From assembly GCA_024743175.1 (NCBI GenBank), contig JANSXA010000004.1, positions 1-64,000 on the forward strand: a stretch of 64,000 bases of DNA, in the 5' to 3' direction. Made by a program: the position numbers and the translations under genes. Positions 35,409 to 44,214 of the stretch are shown piece by piece. Under the pieces are notes generated by a model. The model had not been told where the DNA came from and did no database searches. It saw nothing but the letters and a program-made list of their open reading frames with translations. This stretch comes from Pseudomonadaceae bacterium (GTDB taxonomy: Bacteria > Pseudomonadota > Gammaproteobacteria > Pseudomonadales > Azotimanducaceae). Position 1 is the first letter of the stretch. The number at the start of each line of letters is the position of its first letter.

Positions 35409-36578
35409 GTGAGCAACCTACCTGATTTTGACTTCGGTCACGGTGAAACCATCAACCTGCTGCGCGACAGTGTTGCTCAGTTTGCGGCTAAAGAGATCAC
35501 GCCTCGTGCCCGGGAAATAGATCAACAGAATCAGTTTCCGCGCGATCTGTGGAGCAAACTTGGCGACCTTGGCGTTATGGGTATGACCATTGAAGAGCAG
35601 TTTGGTGGTGTGAACCTCGGCTACCTGGCGCATACCGTGGTGATGGAAGAAATCAGCCGAGCATCTGCGTCGGTGGGATTGTCTTATGGTGCCCACTCAA
35701 ACCTGTGTGCCAACCAGATTCGTCGCTTTGGCAATGACGAGCAGAAGCAGAAATATCTCCCTGGTCTGGTATCGGGTCAGTATTTAGGTGCGCTGGCGAT
35801 GAGTGAGCCGGGTGCGGGTTCAGATGTGGTGGGCATGTCCCTGCGTGCCCGGGAGGATGGTGACAACTACATTCTGAACGGCAACAAAATGTGGATAACG
35901 AATGGGCCAGGTGCAGACGTGCTTGTAGTGTATGCCACCGTTGACCCCGCTCTCGGCTCAAAAGGTATCACCGCGTTTCTTGTTGAAAAGGAGATGACCG
36001 GGTTCAGCACAGGTGTGAAGCTCGATAAGCTGGGCATGCGGGGTTCTGATACTGCTGAGCTTATCTTTGAAGATTGCCGGGTGCCGAAGACACAGGTTCT
36101 GGGCCAGGTGGGTAAAGGTGTGCAGATCCTGATGAGCGGTCTGGATTACGAGCGCGTAGTGCTGGCGGGTGGTCCACTGGGCATCATGCGCAGCGCGCTG
36201 GATGTGGTCATGCCCTACCTGCACGAACGCAGTCAGTTTGGTCAGTCGATCGGACAGTTTCAGCTCATGCAGGGCAAAGTGGCGGATATGTACACGGAAA
36301 TGAATGCCGCACGGGCCTATGTTTATGCGGTGGCCCAGGCGTGTGATGCAGGACGTACCACACGCTTTGACGCGGCAGGTTGTATCCTTTTTGCGGCGGA
36401 AAAAGCGACACAGATTGCTCTGCAGGCCATTCAGGCTCTGGGTGGTAACGGGTACATCAACGACTACCCCACAGGGCGGCTGCTCCGGGATGCTAAGCTT
36501 TATGAAATAGGCGCGGGCACCAGTGAAATAAGACGCATGTTGATAGGTCGGGAGCTGTTCGACGCCACTGCCGTCTAG
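35409..36578 (+). CDS. liuA: Isovaleryl-CoA dehydrogenase
   Basis: A 389-residue acyl-CoA dehydrogenase. [16 protein letters not shown] and [17 protein letters not shown] are the family signature blocks; [34 protein letters not shown] is the C-terminal block. The catalytic Glu of isovaleryl-CoA dehydrogenases lies in the helix G/ loop region, matched here by [12 protein letters not shown] near residue 250, rather than at the usual medium-chain position. It oxidises isovaleryl-CoA to 3-methylcrotonyl-CoA, the substrate of LiuBD upstream. GTG start at 35409. Confidence 0.9.
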   Translation: MSNLPDFDFGHGETINLLRDSVAQFAAKEITPRAREIDQQNQFPRDLWSKLGDLGVMGMTIEEQFGGVNLGYLAHTVVMEEISRASASVGLSYGAHSNLCANQIRRFGNDEQKQKYLPGLVSGQYLGALAMSEPGAGSDVVGMSLRAREDGDNYILNGNKMWITNGPGADVLVVYATVDPALGSKGITAFLVEKEMTGFSTGVKLDKLGMRGSDTAELIFEDCRVPKTQVLGQVGKGVQILMSGLDYERVVLAGGPLGIMRSALDVVMPYLHERSQFGQSIGQFQLMQGKVADMYTEMNAARAYVYAVAQACDAGRTTRFDAAGCILFAAEKATQIALQAIQALGGNGYINDYPTGRLLRDAKLYEIGAGTSEIRRMLIGRELFDATAV

Positions 36579-36601
36579 CGCTATAATGCGCGCCGTTTTT
36601 C

Positions 36602-36651
36602 GCCAGCTCGGTGCTAGCTTTGTGCCAGCTCGGTGCTAGCTCATTGCTAGC
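36602..36651 (+). repeat. Short tandem repeat upstream of cytochrome c5
   Basis: GCCAGCTCGGTGCTAGCT occurs at 36602-36619 and again at 36623-36640, and a truncated third unit (TTGCTAGCT) ends at 36651. The core GCTAGC is self-complementary. The repeat lies between liuA and the cytochrome gene, in the likely promoter/leader of the latter. Confidence 0.8.
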
Positions 36652-36696
36652 TGTCAGTCGATCAAAAAGTCGGCACACATTTGTTGGAGATATGTT

Positions 36697-37113
36697 TTGA
36701 AGCGTAGTTTCAGTTCTTCTATGGCCGTGATAGCGGTTGTTGCGAGCGTTTGGGTGTTTGCGTTGCCGCCAGGTACAACGGAAGAAATCAGTCAACGAAT
36801 TGATCCTTTTGGCAGTGTCAGTCGCCTCGGTGATGCTGGCGGTGCCCCGGTCCCGGCCGCGTCTGCAGAACCGCTTTCCGGCCAGGCTGTGTATGATCAG
36901 TTCTGTTTCGCCTGTCATAACAATGGCGTAGGCGGTGCTCCTACCTTGGGTGATGCCTCACAGTGGGCAGAGCGGGTTGATCAGGGCATGGACGTGCTGA
37001 TGGATCACACCATTAACGGTATCCGCACGATGCCGGCAAAAGGTACCTGCATGAACTGTTCAGACGATGAACTGAATGCAGCAGTCACCTACATGCTGGA
37101 TGAGCTGCCCTAG
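36697..37113 (+). CDS. Cytochrome c5 family protein
   Basis: 138 residues with an N-terminal signal/anchor (MAVIAVVASVWVFAL), a linker, and one class I cytochrome domain. FCFACHNNG is the heme site, IRTMPAKGTCMNCSDDEL holds the distal Met and the extra Cys pair that is characteristic of cytochrome c5. A periplasmic electron carrier. The start is TTG at 36697 after TTGGAGA; the next ATG (36721) would remove the basic n-region of the signal. Confidence 0.9.
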   Translation: MKRSFSSSMAVIAVVASVWVFALPPGTTEEISQRIDPFGSVSRLGDAGGAPVPAASAEPLSGQAVYDQFCFACHNNGVGGAPTLGDASQWAERVDQGMDVLMDHTINGIRTMPAKGTCMNCSDDELNAAVTYMLDELP

Positions 37114-37131
37114 CAACCTGGGTTTCACCCC

Positions 37132-38724
37132 TCAGCGCAGATTGTTCTCCCAGTCGAGTCCCCGATAAGACAGCGCCTCAGTGATGTCACTGAGGCGAAT
37201 ATCCTGGCTCTCAGCAAGATCAGCAATACTGCGCGCAATGCGCCATATTTTGTGATAACTGCGCGCTGACAGATCAAAGCGCTGGATGGCTTGTTGCAGA
37301 AATTTGTCGTCCAGTTGCGCTCGCGCTATCTCTGTATCGAGTTGCTCGCCGCTCAGCAGTGCATTAATGCAACCCTGGCGCATCTGCTGAGTGTGCCGGG
37401 CTTTTGCCACACAGGCCTGCAGAGTTTTGGTCGTGTCGCTGGGCTGTTTGTTGTCCAGACGGGTTAACAGTTCCTGCTCGAGTGCCGGCACCTGGACCTG
37501 AATATCAATTCGATCAAGCAACGGTCCTGAAATCCGGCTCTGATAGCGCTGCACCTGTGTAGGCGTGCAGCGGCAGTTGTCTTCGCGGCAGATCCGTCCT
37601 GCCGGGCAGGGGTTCATGGCCGCAATCAATTGAAAGCGACAGGGATAAGTGACTTTGTACCTGGCGCGTGTGATGACCGCTGAGCCCGTCTCTATGGGCT
37701 CCCGTAAAAGGTCCAGTGCCGAAGGTTTGAAGTGTGGCAACTCATCAAGAAACAGTACACCGTGATGAGATAGCGCAACCTCGCCCGGTTGCGGCGGATT
37801 GCCGCCGCCCATCAATGCAGGCGCGCTGGCTGAATGGTGTGGGTCACGAAACGGTGCCAGTCGATAGTTCTGTCTGGGCAGACCAGCTGCTGAGTAAACT
37901 GCTGCACACTCCAGCGCCTGAGTGTCGGTAAGTAAGGGCAGCAGGTTGGCAAAACTGCGTGCCAGCATGGTTTTGCCAGTGCCCGGTGGACCGACCATCA
38001 GCAGGTGGTGCCCACCCGCTGCGGCAATTGTCAGGGCGCGTTTAGCCGCCTCCTGGCCAACAATCTGATGCAGCTGCGGCGTTTGGTTCTGCCGAGTAAG
38101 CGGGGTAACCAGATTCTGGATCGAAGCAGGTGCGCTCATACCGGCCGGCAAGGTCGAGTTTGTCACCTGTTGTTTCTGGGTTTGTGTAAGATAACTTGTT
38201 ACAGCCAGTAGGCTGTCTGCCAGCAGCATGGCCCCAACAGGTGCAATCTGCGCTTCATCTCGATTGGCGGCAGGAACAATCAGAACTCGATCGGCAGATT
38301 GAGATGCCAGCGCGCAGGTTAAACTACCGCTGACTTTGCGCAGCTCGCCAAACAGACCAAGCTCACCTAAAAACTCAAAATGTTTCAGAGACGTACCTGG
38401 AATCTGTCGGTCGGCGCTGAGAACCGCCAGGGCAATTGGTAAATCCAGCGCTGCGCTTGATTTGGTCAGACTGCCTGGGGCCAGATTGATAACCACTGCA
38501 CCGTCGGGATAGTTGAATCCGGAATTGATGATAGCGCTGCGAACACGGTCACGCGCTTCGCGAACAGCGCCGTCCGGCAGCCCAACTATTGTTGTATGTG
38601 GCAGGCCACTGCCGATATGGCATTCAACGGTTACCGATGCGGCATGCAACCCCAGCAGCGACCGGGTGTGTAGTTCTGGTGGGGATGCAGCTTCAGGGCG
38701 GCAGGCCTCAGGCAGTTTCTTCAA
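37132..38724 (-). CDS. yifB: YifB/ComM family Mg-chelatase-like AAA+ ATPase
   Basis: 530 residues. The N-terminal Lon-protease-like fold segment (SLLGLHAASVTVECHIGSGLPHTTIVGLPDGAVREARDRV) is typical of YifB. The AAA+ core has MVGPPGTGKTMLARSF (Walker A), GVLFLDELPHF (Walker B) and the Cys-containing NPCPAGRICREDNC insert. ComM homologues are hexameric helicases that widen branch migration during natural transformation. The start is TTG at 38724, overlapping the end of ubiK by 17 bp. Confidence 0.93.
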   Translation of the reverse strand: MKKLPEACRPEAASPPELHTRSLLGLHAASVTVECHIGSGLPHTTIVGLPDGAVREARDRVRSAIINSGFNYPDGAVVINLAPGSLTKSSAALDLPIALAVLSADRQIPGTSLKHFEFLGELGLFGELRKVSGSLTCALASQSADRVLIVPAANRDEAQIAPVGAMLLADSLLAVTSYLTQTQKQQVTNSTLPAGMSAPASIQNLVTPLTRQNQTPQLHQIVGQEAAKRALTIAAAGGHHLLMVGPPGTGKTMLARSFANLLPLLTDTQALECAAVYSAAGLPRQNYRLAPFRDPHHSASAPALMGGGNPPQPGEVALSHHGVLFLDELPHFKPSALDLLREPIETGSAVITRARYKVTYPCRFQLIAAMNPCPAGRICREDNCRCTPTQVQRYQSRISGPLLDRIDIQVQVPALEQELLTRLDNKQPSDTTKTLQACVAKARHTQQMRQGCINALLSGEQLDTEIARAQLDDKFLQQAIQRFDLSARSYHKIWRIARSIADLAESQDIRLSDITEALSYRGLDWENNLR

Positions 38725-38932
38725 GCTGCTTCAGTCGTTGTTCAAGCGTGCCCACCTGTATTTCCAGCGACTTCAGCATATCCAGGTGTGCTTGATATTC
38801 ATGTTTCGGCACCAGCTCAAATCTGGCCATGAAATCTGCAACAGCGGTTTCAAGGGTTTGCAGGGTCTCTTTGGGTACCCGTCCAGCCAGGTTCTGTTGC
38901 ATCAGGTCAAGAAAAGCGCGCAGCGGGTCCAT
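38708..38932 (-). CDS. ubiK: Ubiquinone biosynthesis accessory factor UbiK
   Basis: 74 residues from the ATG at 38932 (a TTG at 38944 is possible). LRAFLDLMQQNLAGRVPKETLQTLE is the family N-terminus, and VPKHEYQAHLDMLKSLEIQVGTLEQRLKQLE forms the C-terminal coiled coil. UbiK (YqiC) trims helper complexes for aerobic ubiquinone synthesis. It precedes yifB as in many gammaproteobacteria and diverges from the nitrogen-control block. Confidence 0.9.
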   Translation of the reverse strand: MDPLRAFLDLMQQNLAGRVPKETLQTLETAVADFMARFELVPKHEYQAHLDMLKSLEIQVGTLEQRLKQLEETA

Positions 38933-39043
38933 GTTCTGTCTCAAGAGTTGCAGGAAAACTCATGGTACTGCAGTCATTGTGTGATGCGGAGGGGGTAAAA
39001 CCGCTCTTTGTGTAGGTTTATGCCCCAAATGAGTGCAGGAAGC

Positions 39044-39058
39044 GCACTGATGTTGTGC
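39044..39058 (+). promoter_or_regulatory. NtrC-like enhancer site
   Basis: GCAC (39044-39047) and GTGC (39055-39058) are separated by seven bases, the core of the NtrC binding consensus (TGCACC-N5-GGTGCA). It lies 63 bp upstream of the sigma-54 -24 box. A second, differently oriented AGTGC..GCACT dyad overlaps it at 39032-39048. Confidence 0.6.
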
Positions 39059-39120
39059 TCCAAAAAGGGGCGTTTTTCGAGGCTTCTTCATAAGCCGTTG
39101 TTTTTAGTGCTTTTCTCAAC

Positions 39121-39136
39121 TGGCACGCAACCTGCA
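39121..39136 (+). promoter_or_regulatory. Sigma-54 promoter (-24/-12)
   Basis: TGGCACG at 39121-39127, four bases, then CTGCA at 39132-39136. The invariant GG and GC are exactly ten bases apart; only the first T of TTGCA differs from consensus. Initiation would fall ~80 bp before the TorF-like gene and could also serve glnK-amtB by read-through. Confidence 0.75.
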
Positions 39137-39234
39137 CTAGGGAAGACTCACAGCATTCATGGTCAACCATGGTGCAGTGTTAAACCAAGGGGTTAGAAAA
39201 ATATTGACCATTAAAGGGTCGCAAAGGAGAACAC

Positions 39235-39888
39235 ATGAGAGCTTTTAACAAATTTATCGCCGCCGCTACGCTTGCATCAGGTGCATTGATGACGTCCAGC
39301 GTTGCCAGCGCCGATGTGTCGTACAACATCGGCTATGCATCTGAGTATTACTTCCGTGGTGTGCTGCAGAAGAATTCGTCCGCCAGTGTTGGTGCGGATT
39401 TTGAGCAGGGCGGTTTTTATGCCGGCACCTGGGCAGCGGACGTTGGTGATGGGCTGGAAGTAGACGGCTACTTCGGCTATGGCATTGAAACCGATGAAGG
39501 CTTCACCGCCAGTCTTGGTTTTACCGGCTATTACTACACAGGTGAGTTCGACGACACTTACGAAGAAATCAACCTGAATCTGGGTTATGGCCTGTTCAGC
39601 CTGGAATACAGTGTTGGTGAGTACGATAACTTCGACGGTCCTGACCTCGATTATGACTTTCTTGCTGGCACCGTCGCTTTAGAGAACGGCCTGTATGGTA
39701 CCTACGGTACTTTTGGTGACGACTTTGATGGCGACTACATCGAGCTGGGTTGGGGTACAACCATTTCTGAAATCGATTTTGGCATCGCCCTGATCCTGTC
39801 CAGCGATGAGATCTCAGACCAGTTAGACGACGATGGCGACGCCACAGAAAGCGAAGCTGTTGTATTCACCATTGGGAAAACTTTCTAA
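39235..39888 (+). CDS. TorF family putative porin (TIGR02001-type)
   Basis: 217 residues with a signal peptide (MRAFNKFIAAATLASGALMTSSVASA). The mature part is an acidic, aromatic-rich beta-barrel: YNIGYASEYYFRGVLQKNSSASVGADFEQGGFYAGTWAADVG is the family signature, and the protein ends in Phe (TIGKTF) as outer-membrane barrels do. It sits between a sigma-54 promoter and glnK-amtB, so it is probably an outer-membrane channel induced by nitrogen limitation. Substrate unknown. Confidence 0.88.
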   Translation: MRAFNKFIAAATLASGALMTSSVASADVSYNIGYASEYYFRGVLQKNSSASVGADFEQGGFYAGTWAADVGDGLEVDGYFGYGIETDEGFTASLGFTGYYYTGEFDDTYEEINLNLGYGLFSLEYSVGEYDNFDGPDLDYDFLAGTVALENGLYGTYGTFGDDFDGDYIELGWGTTISEIDFGIALILSSDEISDQLDDDGDATESEAVVFTIGKTF

Positions 39889-39909
39889 ATAGCGCTTCTT
39901 TACCGCTGG

Positions 39910-39952
39910 CTCACAGCAGTTCTGTGAGTTAGTGGTATCTCTAAGCCACTAA
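39910..39952 (+). terminator. Two adjacent hairpins between the porin gene and glnK
   Basis: CTCACAG/CTGTGAG (39910-39916 and 39922-39928, 5-nt loop) is followed at once by TTAGTGG/CCACTAA (39929-39935 and 39946-39952). No T-run follows. They may attenuate read-through into glnK or protect the 3' end of the porin mRNA. Confidence 0.55.
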
Positions 39953-39968
39953 TTATTAGAAAATCCTA

Positions 39969-40018
39969 GGGATGCGGGTTGAGATGATCTTCCACAAAGC
40001 CTGTCTGGCACGCATCCC
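39969..40018 (+). promoter_or_regulatory. Leader dyad before glnK
   Basis: GGGATGCG (39969-39976) and CGCATCCC (40011-40018) are perfect complements 34 nt apart, ending just before the glnK ribosome binding site (TAGGAGAT). It may form a leader structure; no known riboswitch is matched. Confidence 0.35.
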
Positions 40019-40032
40019 CAACTAGGAGATAA

Positions 40033-40377
<345 letters not shown>

Positions 40378-40401
40378 CGCTCGGCAATCACGGAGAAAAT
40401 T

Positions 40402-41640
40402 GTGGAAGATCTAGTTCAACTCAGTTATTCAGTAGACACGCTCTACTTCCTGGTCATGGGCGTGCTTGTCATGTTCATGGCACCCGGTTTTGCCATGCTT
40501 GAAGCGGGCATGGTACGGGCCAAAAACACGTCCGAAATATTACTTAAGAACGTCGCTCTGTTTTCCATTGCGTCCATCATGTACCTGCTGGTCGGGTACG
40601 CGATCATGTACGGCGATGGCAGCGGTTGGATGCCCGGGTTCGGGTTCCTGATCGGGGCAGAAAATACGGCTGAAGAAGTGCTTGCCTCTGGTGGTGACAC
40701 ATACTACTCAGCGCGCTCAGACTTCTTTTTCCAGGTTGTGTTTGTTGCAACCGCCATGTCTATTGTGTCTGGTGCCGTCGCTGAACGCATGAAGCTGTGG
40801 GCTTTCCTTGCTTTTGCAGTGGTTATGACCGGCTTTATCTATCCTGTCCAGGGTTTCTGGAAGTGGGGTGGTGGCGGCCTCGACGAGCTTGGTTTCCTGG
40901 ACTTTGCAGGTTCGGGTGTCGTGCACATGTGTGGTGCTGCTGCGGCCCTTGCAGGCGTTATGCTGCTTGGCCCACGTCTGGGTAAGTATGGCCCCAACGG
41001 TCAAATCAACCCGATTCAAGGCGCCAACATGCCGCTGGCCACTCTGGGTATGTTTATCCTCTGGTTTGGCTGGTTCGGGTTCAACGGTGGTTCCGAGCTG
41101 ATGGTCAGCAACGTCGATGAAGCTAACGCGGTGTCGCAGGTATTTGTGAATACAAATACAGCTGCTGCAGGTGGCCTGGTTGCCGCGCTGATCCTGGCAC
41201 GCATCATGTTTGGTAAAGCTGATCTGACAATGGCGCTCAACGGTGCTCTTGCAGGTCTGGTGTCGATTACAGCAGAACCGCTGACTGGCTCTAACCTGGC
41301 TTCTCTGGGAATAGGTGCTGTTGGCGGTATCATTGTTGTGCTGTCCATCGTCATGCTCGACAAGCTCAAAATTGACGACCCGGTAGGTGCTATTTCAGTG
41401 CACGGTACCTGTGGTATCTGGGGTCTGCTCGCGGTTGTGATCACTAACTCTGATGCCACCATCGGTGCGCAGCTGATTGGTATTGCAGTGATCTTTGCCT
41501 GGACCTTCGGTGTCAGCCTGATTGTCTGGTTGATCATCAAAGCGGTAATGGGTATCCGAATCTCTGAAGAAGAAGAGTATGCGGGTGCTGATATCACCGA
41601 AACCGGTATCGAAGCTTATCCGGAGTTTGCTAAAAGCTGA
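40402..41640 (+). CDS. amtB: Ammonium transporter
   Basis: 412 residues with 11 predicted membrane helices. FMAPGFAMLEAGMVRAKN, the pore His residues in VVHMCGAAAALAGVMLLG and SVHGTCGIWGLLAV, and WFGWFGFNGGSEL are typical Amt/Rh features. The C-terminal tail MGIRISEEEEYAGADITETG is the cytoplasmic part that contacts GlnK. It carries NH3/NH4+ inward. GTG start; 24 bp after glnK. A strong terminator follows. Confidence 0.96.
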   Translation: MEDLVQLSYSVDTLYFLVMGVLVMFMAPGFAMLEAGMVRAKNTSEILLKNVALFSIASIMYLLVGYAIMYGDGSGWMPGFGFLIGAENTAEEVLASGGDTYYSARSDFFFQVVFVATAMSIVSGAVAERMKLWAFLAFAVVMTGFIYPVQGFWKWGGGGLDELGFLDFAGSGVVHMCGAAAALAGVMLLGPRLGKYGPNGQINPIQGANMPLATLGMFILWFGWFGFNGGSELMVSNVDEANAVSQVFVNTNTAAAGGLVAALILARIMFGKADLTMALNGALAGLVSITAEPLTGSNLASLGIGAVGGIIVVLSIVMLDKLKIDDPVGAISVHGTCGIWGLLAVVITNSDATIGAQLIGIAVIFAWTFGVSLIVWLIIKAVMGIRISEEEEYAGADITETGIEAYPEFAKS

Positions 41641-41725
41641 TCTGATCGGGTCCTGTTGAATCAGGACAGCGGAGGACAGCGCTGGATACAAGCCGCGCAT
41701 CCTACCGCCGATTAACAGGAGAGAG

Positions 41726-41754
41726 CCGGGCTTTGTTAAAAAGCCCGGTTTTTT
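41726..41754 (+). terminator. Rho-independent terminator after amtB
   Basis: CCGGGCTTT (41726-41734) and AAAGCCCGG (41740-41748) form a 9-bp stem with a 5-nt loop, followed by TTTTTT. A textbook intrinsic terminator. Confidence 0.93.
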
Positions 41755-41861
41755 CTTTTCTGGCGGTGAAAAACTGGCACTTTTCAGAATCTGTTCTATA
41801 ACTACTGTCGAGGTCTGCTGCTGCGGATCAAAAGCCGAGAATTAAAGCGAAGAGAAGTGTT

Positions 41862-42062
41862 ATGGAAACGACTGCAACCCCCGGCACCAACGAAGATTCT
41901 GGTAGCTATACCCCTGAAGCCCGTGCGGAAACCCGCAGCGAGCTGGAAGCTGATATTGAAAAGTTTCTGCAGTCCGGCGGCAAGGTAGATGAAATTGCCA
42001 AAGGCGAACGGGCTGATCCACCGCGCAAACCTGAAAATAACTACGGTCGCGGGTCTATCTGA
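41862..42062 (+). CDS. sutA: SutA-like RNA polymerase-binding transcriptional regulator
   Basis: 66 residues. The C-terminal half, EKFLQSGGKVDEIAKGERADPPRKPENNYG, closely follows the conserved part of Pseudomonas SutA as I remember it (a GGKV.E..., then ADPPKKP...YG pattern). SutA binds RNA polymerase and aids transcription of housekeeping genes during slow growth. The acidic N-terminal tail of the Pseudomonas protein is much shorter here. Position after amtB also agrees with Pseudomonas gene order. Confidence 0.72.
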   Translation: METTATPGTNEDSGSYTPEARAETRSELEADIEKFLQSGGKVDEIAKGERADPPRKPENNYGRGSI

Positions 42063-42141
42063 TATCAGTACTACGCAAACACTGCACCGGGCGTAATTAT
42101 CAGTAGAATAGCGCGCTTGGAAAATCCACAAGTAGTTGGTT

Positions 42142-43518
42142 ATGAAATATTGCAGCACGCGGGGCGGTGTCGCTGATTTATCGTTTGTTGATGCTCTGCT
42201 GATGGGGCTGGCGCCGGATGGTGGCCTGCTGGTGCCTGCCGAGCTACCCGATGTCACCTCAAAACTGGACCAATGGCGTGGACTTGATTTCATTAGCCTT
42301 GCCCAGGCAGTTATTGCGCTGTTTGTGGATGACATTGACCGCCCCACCCTGGATAAGCTCATTGCCGAGGCGTACGAAACCTTTGAACATCCTGATGTGA
42401 TTGGCTGGCAGCAGCTTGATGATGTCGACGTCATGGAGCTCTATCACGGTCCAACCCTTGCGTTTAAAGACGTTGCGCTGCAGCTCCTCGGTCGTCTGTT
42501 TGAACATGTGTTGGGTGAGCGTCAGCAGCATCTGAATATTCTGGGTGCCACCAGCGGTGATACCGGTGGTGCGGCCATCGCCGGCGTGCGTGGTCAGGAC
42601 AACATCGACATTTTCATTCTGTTTCCCGAAGGCAAAGTCAGCCCGCTGCAGGAGCTGCAGATGACTACCGTTGCTGATGCGAATGTGCATTGTGTTGCGG
42701 TGCAGGGTAGTTTCGACGATTGCCAGTCGCTGATGAAAGAGATTTTTGCAGACCTTGAATTCAAAGCTGAGTTTCAGCTGGGCGCTGTGAATTCTGTCAA
42801 CTGGGCCCGGGTAATGGCGCAGATTGTTTATTATGGGTATGCGAGTTTACGTTACGAGCGAGCCCCCGCCTTCTGTGTGCCAACAGGCAACTTCGGCAAC
42901 GTATTTGCTGCTTTTCTGGCCAAAGAAATGGGTTTCCCGATTGACCGTCTGCTGGTTGCGACTAACGAGAACGATATTCTGGCGCGTTTTTTTGCAACAG
43001 GAGAGTATGCTCGTGGTGACGTGCACTTTACCCTCTCGCCCGCGATGGATATACAGGTAGCCAGCAATTTTGAACGCTTTCTGTACTACTACTTTGATAA
43101 AGACACGGCGCGGCTGAAAGAATTTATGCACGCATTCAGCAGTCGTGGTCATGCCTCCCTGGACGGTCCACCAGACGCCCGGTTCATGCAGGCAACCGCG
43201 GTGACCACTGAACAGACACTGACTGCCGTCAAGGATGTGCATGAACAGTTCAATTATGTGCTGGACCCGCATACCGCGGTGGGTTACGCGGCTGCGCAGG
43301 TCTTCAAGCGCAATGTCGATGCGCCGTTGGTCTGCGTTGCCACAGCGCATCCGGCTAAGTTTCCTGATGCTGTAAAACAGGCGGCAGCAAACGCTCCGGC
43401 GAACCACCCGGCACTTGATGCACTGGTTGGCCTACCCGCTCGCAAAGAAGTCATTCCCGCTACCGTTGAAGCGGTCAAAAAAGTGATAATCGAACACGCG
43501 CGAGGCTTTTCAGCCTGA
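42142..43518 (+). CDS. thrC: Threonine synthase
   Basis: A 458-residue PLP enzyme converting O-phosphohomoserine to threonine. KYCSTRGGVADLSFVDALLMGLAPDGGLLVP is the ThrC N-terminus; HGPTLAFKDVALQLLGR holds the PLP Lys; LGATSGDTGGAAI binds phosphate; CVPTGNFGNVFAAF follows. Length fits the fungal/gammaproteobacterial long form. ATG at 42142 rather than 42136. The last 9 bp overlap the convergent HAD gene. Confidence 0.95.
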   Translation: MKYCSTRGGVADLSFVDALLMGLAPDGGLLVPAELPDVTSKLDQWRGLDFISLAQAVIALFVDDIDRPTLDKLIAEAYETFEHPDVIGWQQLDDVDVMELYHGPTLAFKDVALQLLGRLFEHVLGERQQHLNILGATSGDTGGAAIAGVRGQDNIDIFILFPEGKVSPLQELQMTTVADANVHCVAVQGSFDDCQSLMKEIFADLEFKAEFQLGAVNSVNWARVMAQIVYYGYASLRYERAPAFCVPTGNFGNVFAAFLAKEMGFPIDRLLVATNENDILARFFATGEYARGDVHFTLSPAMDIQVASNFERFLYYYFDKDTARLKEFMHAFSSRGHASLDGPPDARFMQATAVTTEQTLTAVKDVHEQFNYVLDPHTAVGYAAAQVFKRNVDAPLVCVATAHPAKFPDAVKQAAANAPANHPALDALVGLPARKEVIPATVEAVKKVIIEHARGFSA

Positions 43519-44214
43519 AACAATCTGTTGTACAGCCTCATCGACTGCACCTAAGTGGGTTACTTCCCTGCTGGGTGTAACATCAACAGGTTGCGCCCCT
43601 ACCAGGTTGACCCAGATGCTGTGCATACCGACATCGGTTGCGCCCTGGATATCATCCACCAGATGATCGCCAATGTGGATAGCCTGATCGGGTTGTAACT
43701 GCAAAGCTGACAGAGGCGCTTCAAACATGGCCGGGTGAGGCTTTTTGTTACCGACGTCTGCTGCGCTGTAGGCACCACTGAAAAAGTCAGCCAGTCCGGT
43801 TCTGTTAATATTGGCGTTGCCATTGGTCAAAGCAATGATGTCGAATTTGCTGCTCAGTGAGCGTAACATTTCCAGCGCCCCATCAAACAGCTTCACCTGA
43901 TTCCGCCCCTCAAAGAAAACGTCAAATCCGGCCTGTGCCTGACGTCGTGCTTCACCTTCAGATAAACCAGTCTGGCGCATGATCTCGAAAAGGATCTGGG
44001 TTCGCATGAAGCTTAGATCATGGGTTTTGTCCGCGTGACGCGTGGCCACATCCTGACGCAGCCTGTTCAGATTGTCCGGCTGATAATGTGCCAGCGAATC
44101 AGGAACCTGTTCTGATAACCATGTTTTTAACATGTTTTCCGCGTTGATGATGATGCTGTCGACATCCCACAACGTATTGTCCAGGTCCAGCGTGATAAGT
44201 TTGACCCTGCTCAT
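43510..44214 (-). CDS. yigB: HAD-superfamily phosphatase, YigB-like
   Basis: A 234-residue HAD hydrolase: LITLDLDNTLWDVD (motif I with nucleophile Asp), ALTNGNANI (motif II), KKPHPAMFE (Lys, motif III) and HIGDHLVDDIQGA (motif IV). YigB-type enzymes dephosphorylate 5-amino-6-(5-phosphoribitylamino)uracil for riboflavin synthesis and FMN. Gene order next to xerC supports YigB. Start overlaps the xerC stop by 4 bp. Confidence 0.85.
   Translation of the reverse strand: MSRVKLITLDLDNTLWDVDSIIINAENMLKTWLSEQVPDSLAHYQPDNLNRLRQDVATRHADKTHDLSFMRTQILFEIMRQTGLSEGEARRQAQAGFDVFFEGRNQVKLFDGALEMLRSLSSKFDIIALTNGNANINRTGLADFFSGAYSAADVGNKKPHPAMFEAPLSALQLQPDQAIHIGDHLVDDIQGATDVGMHSIWVNLVGAQPVDVTPSREVTHLGAVDEAVQQIVSG

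Noticed and set aside
36493-36918. 141-codon minus frame opposite the start of cytochrome c5 and the end of liuA
   Set aside because: It crosses two well-supported genes and the repeat between them and shows no motif or ribosome binding site.
40006-40020. Second sigma-54-like TGGCACG before glnK
   Set aside because: The -24 half is perfect, but the bases ten further on are CA instead of the invariant GC.
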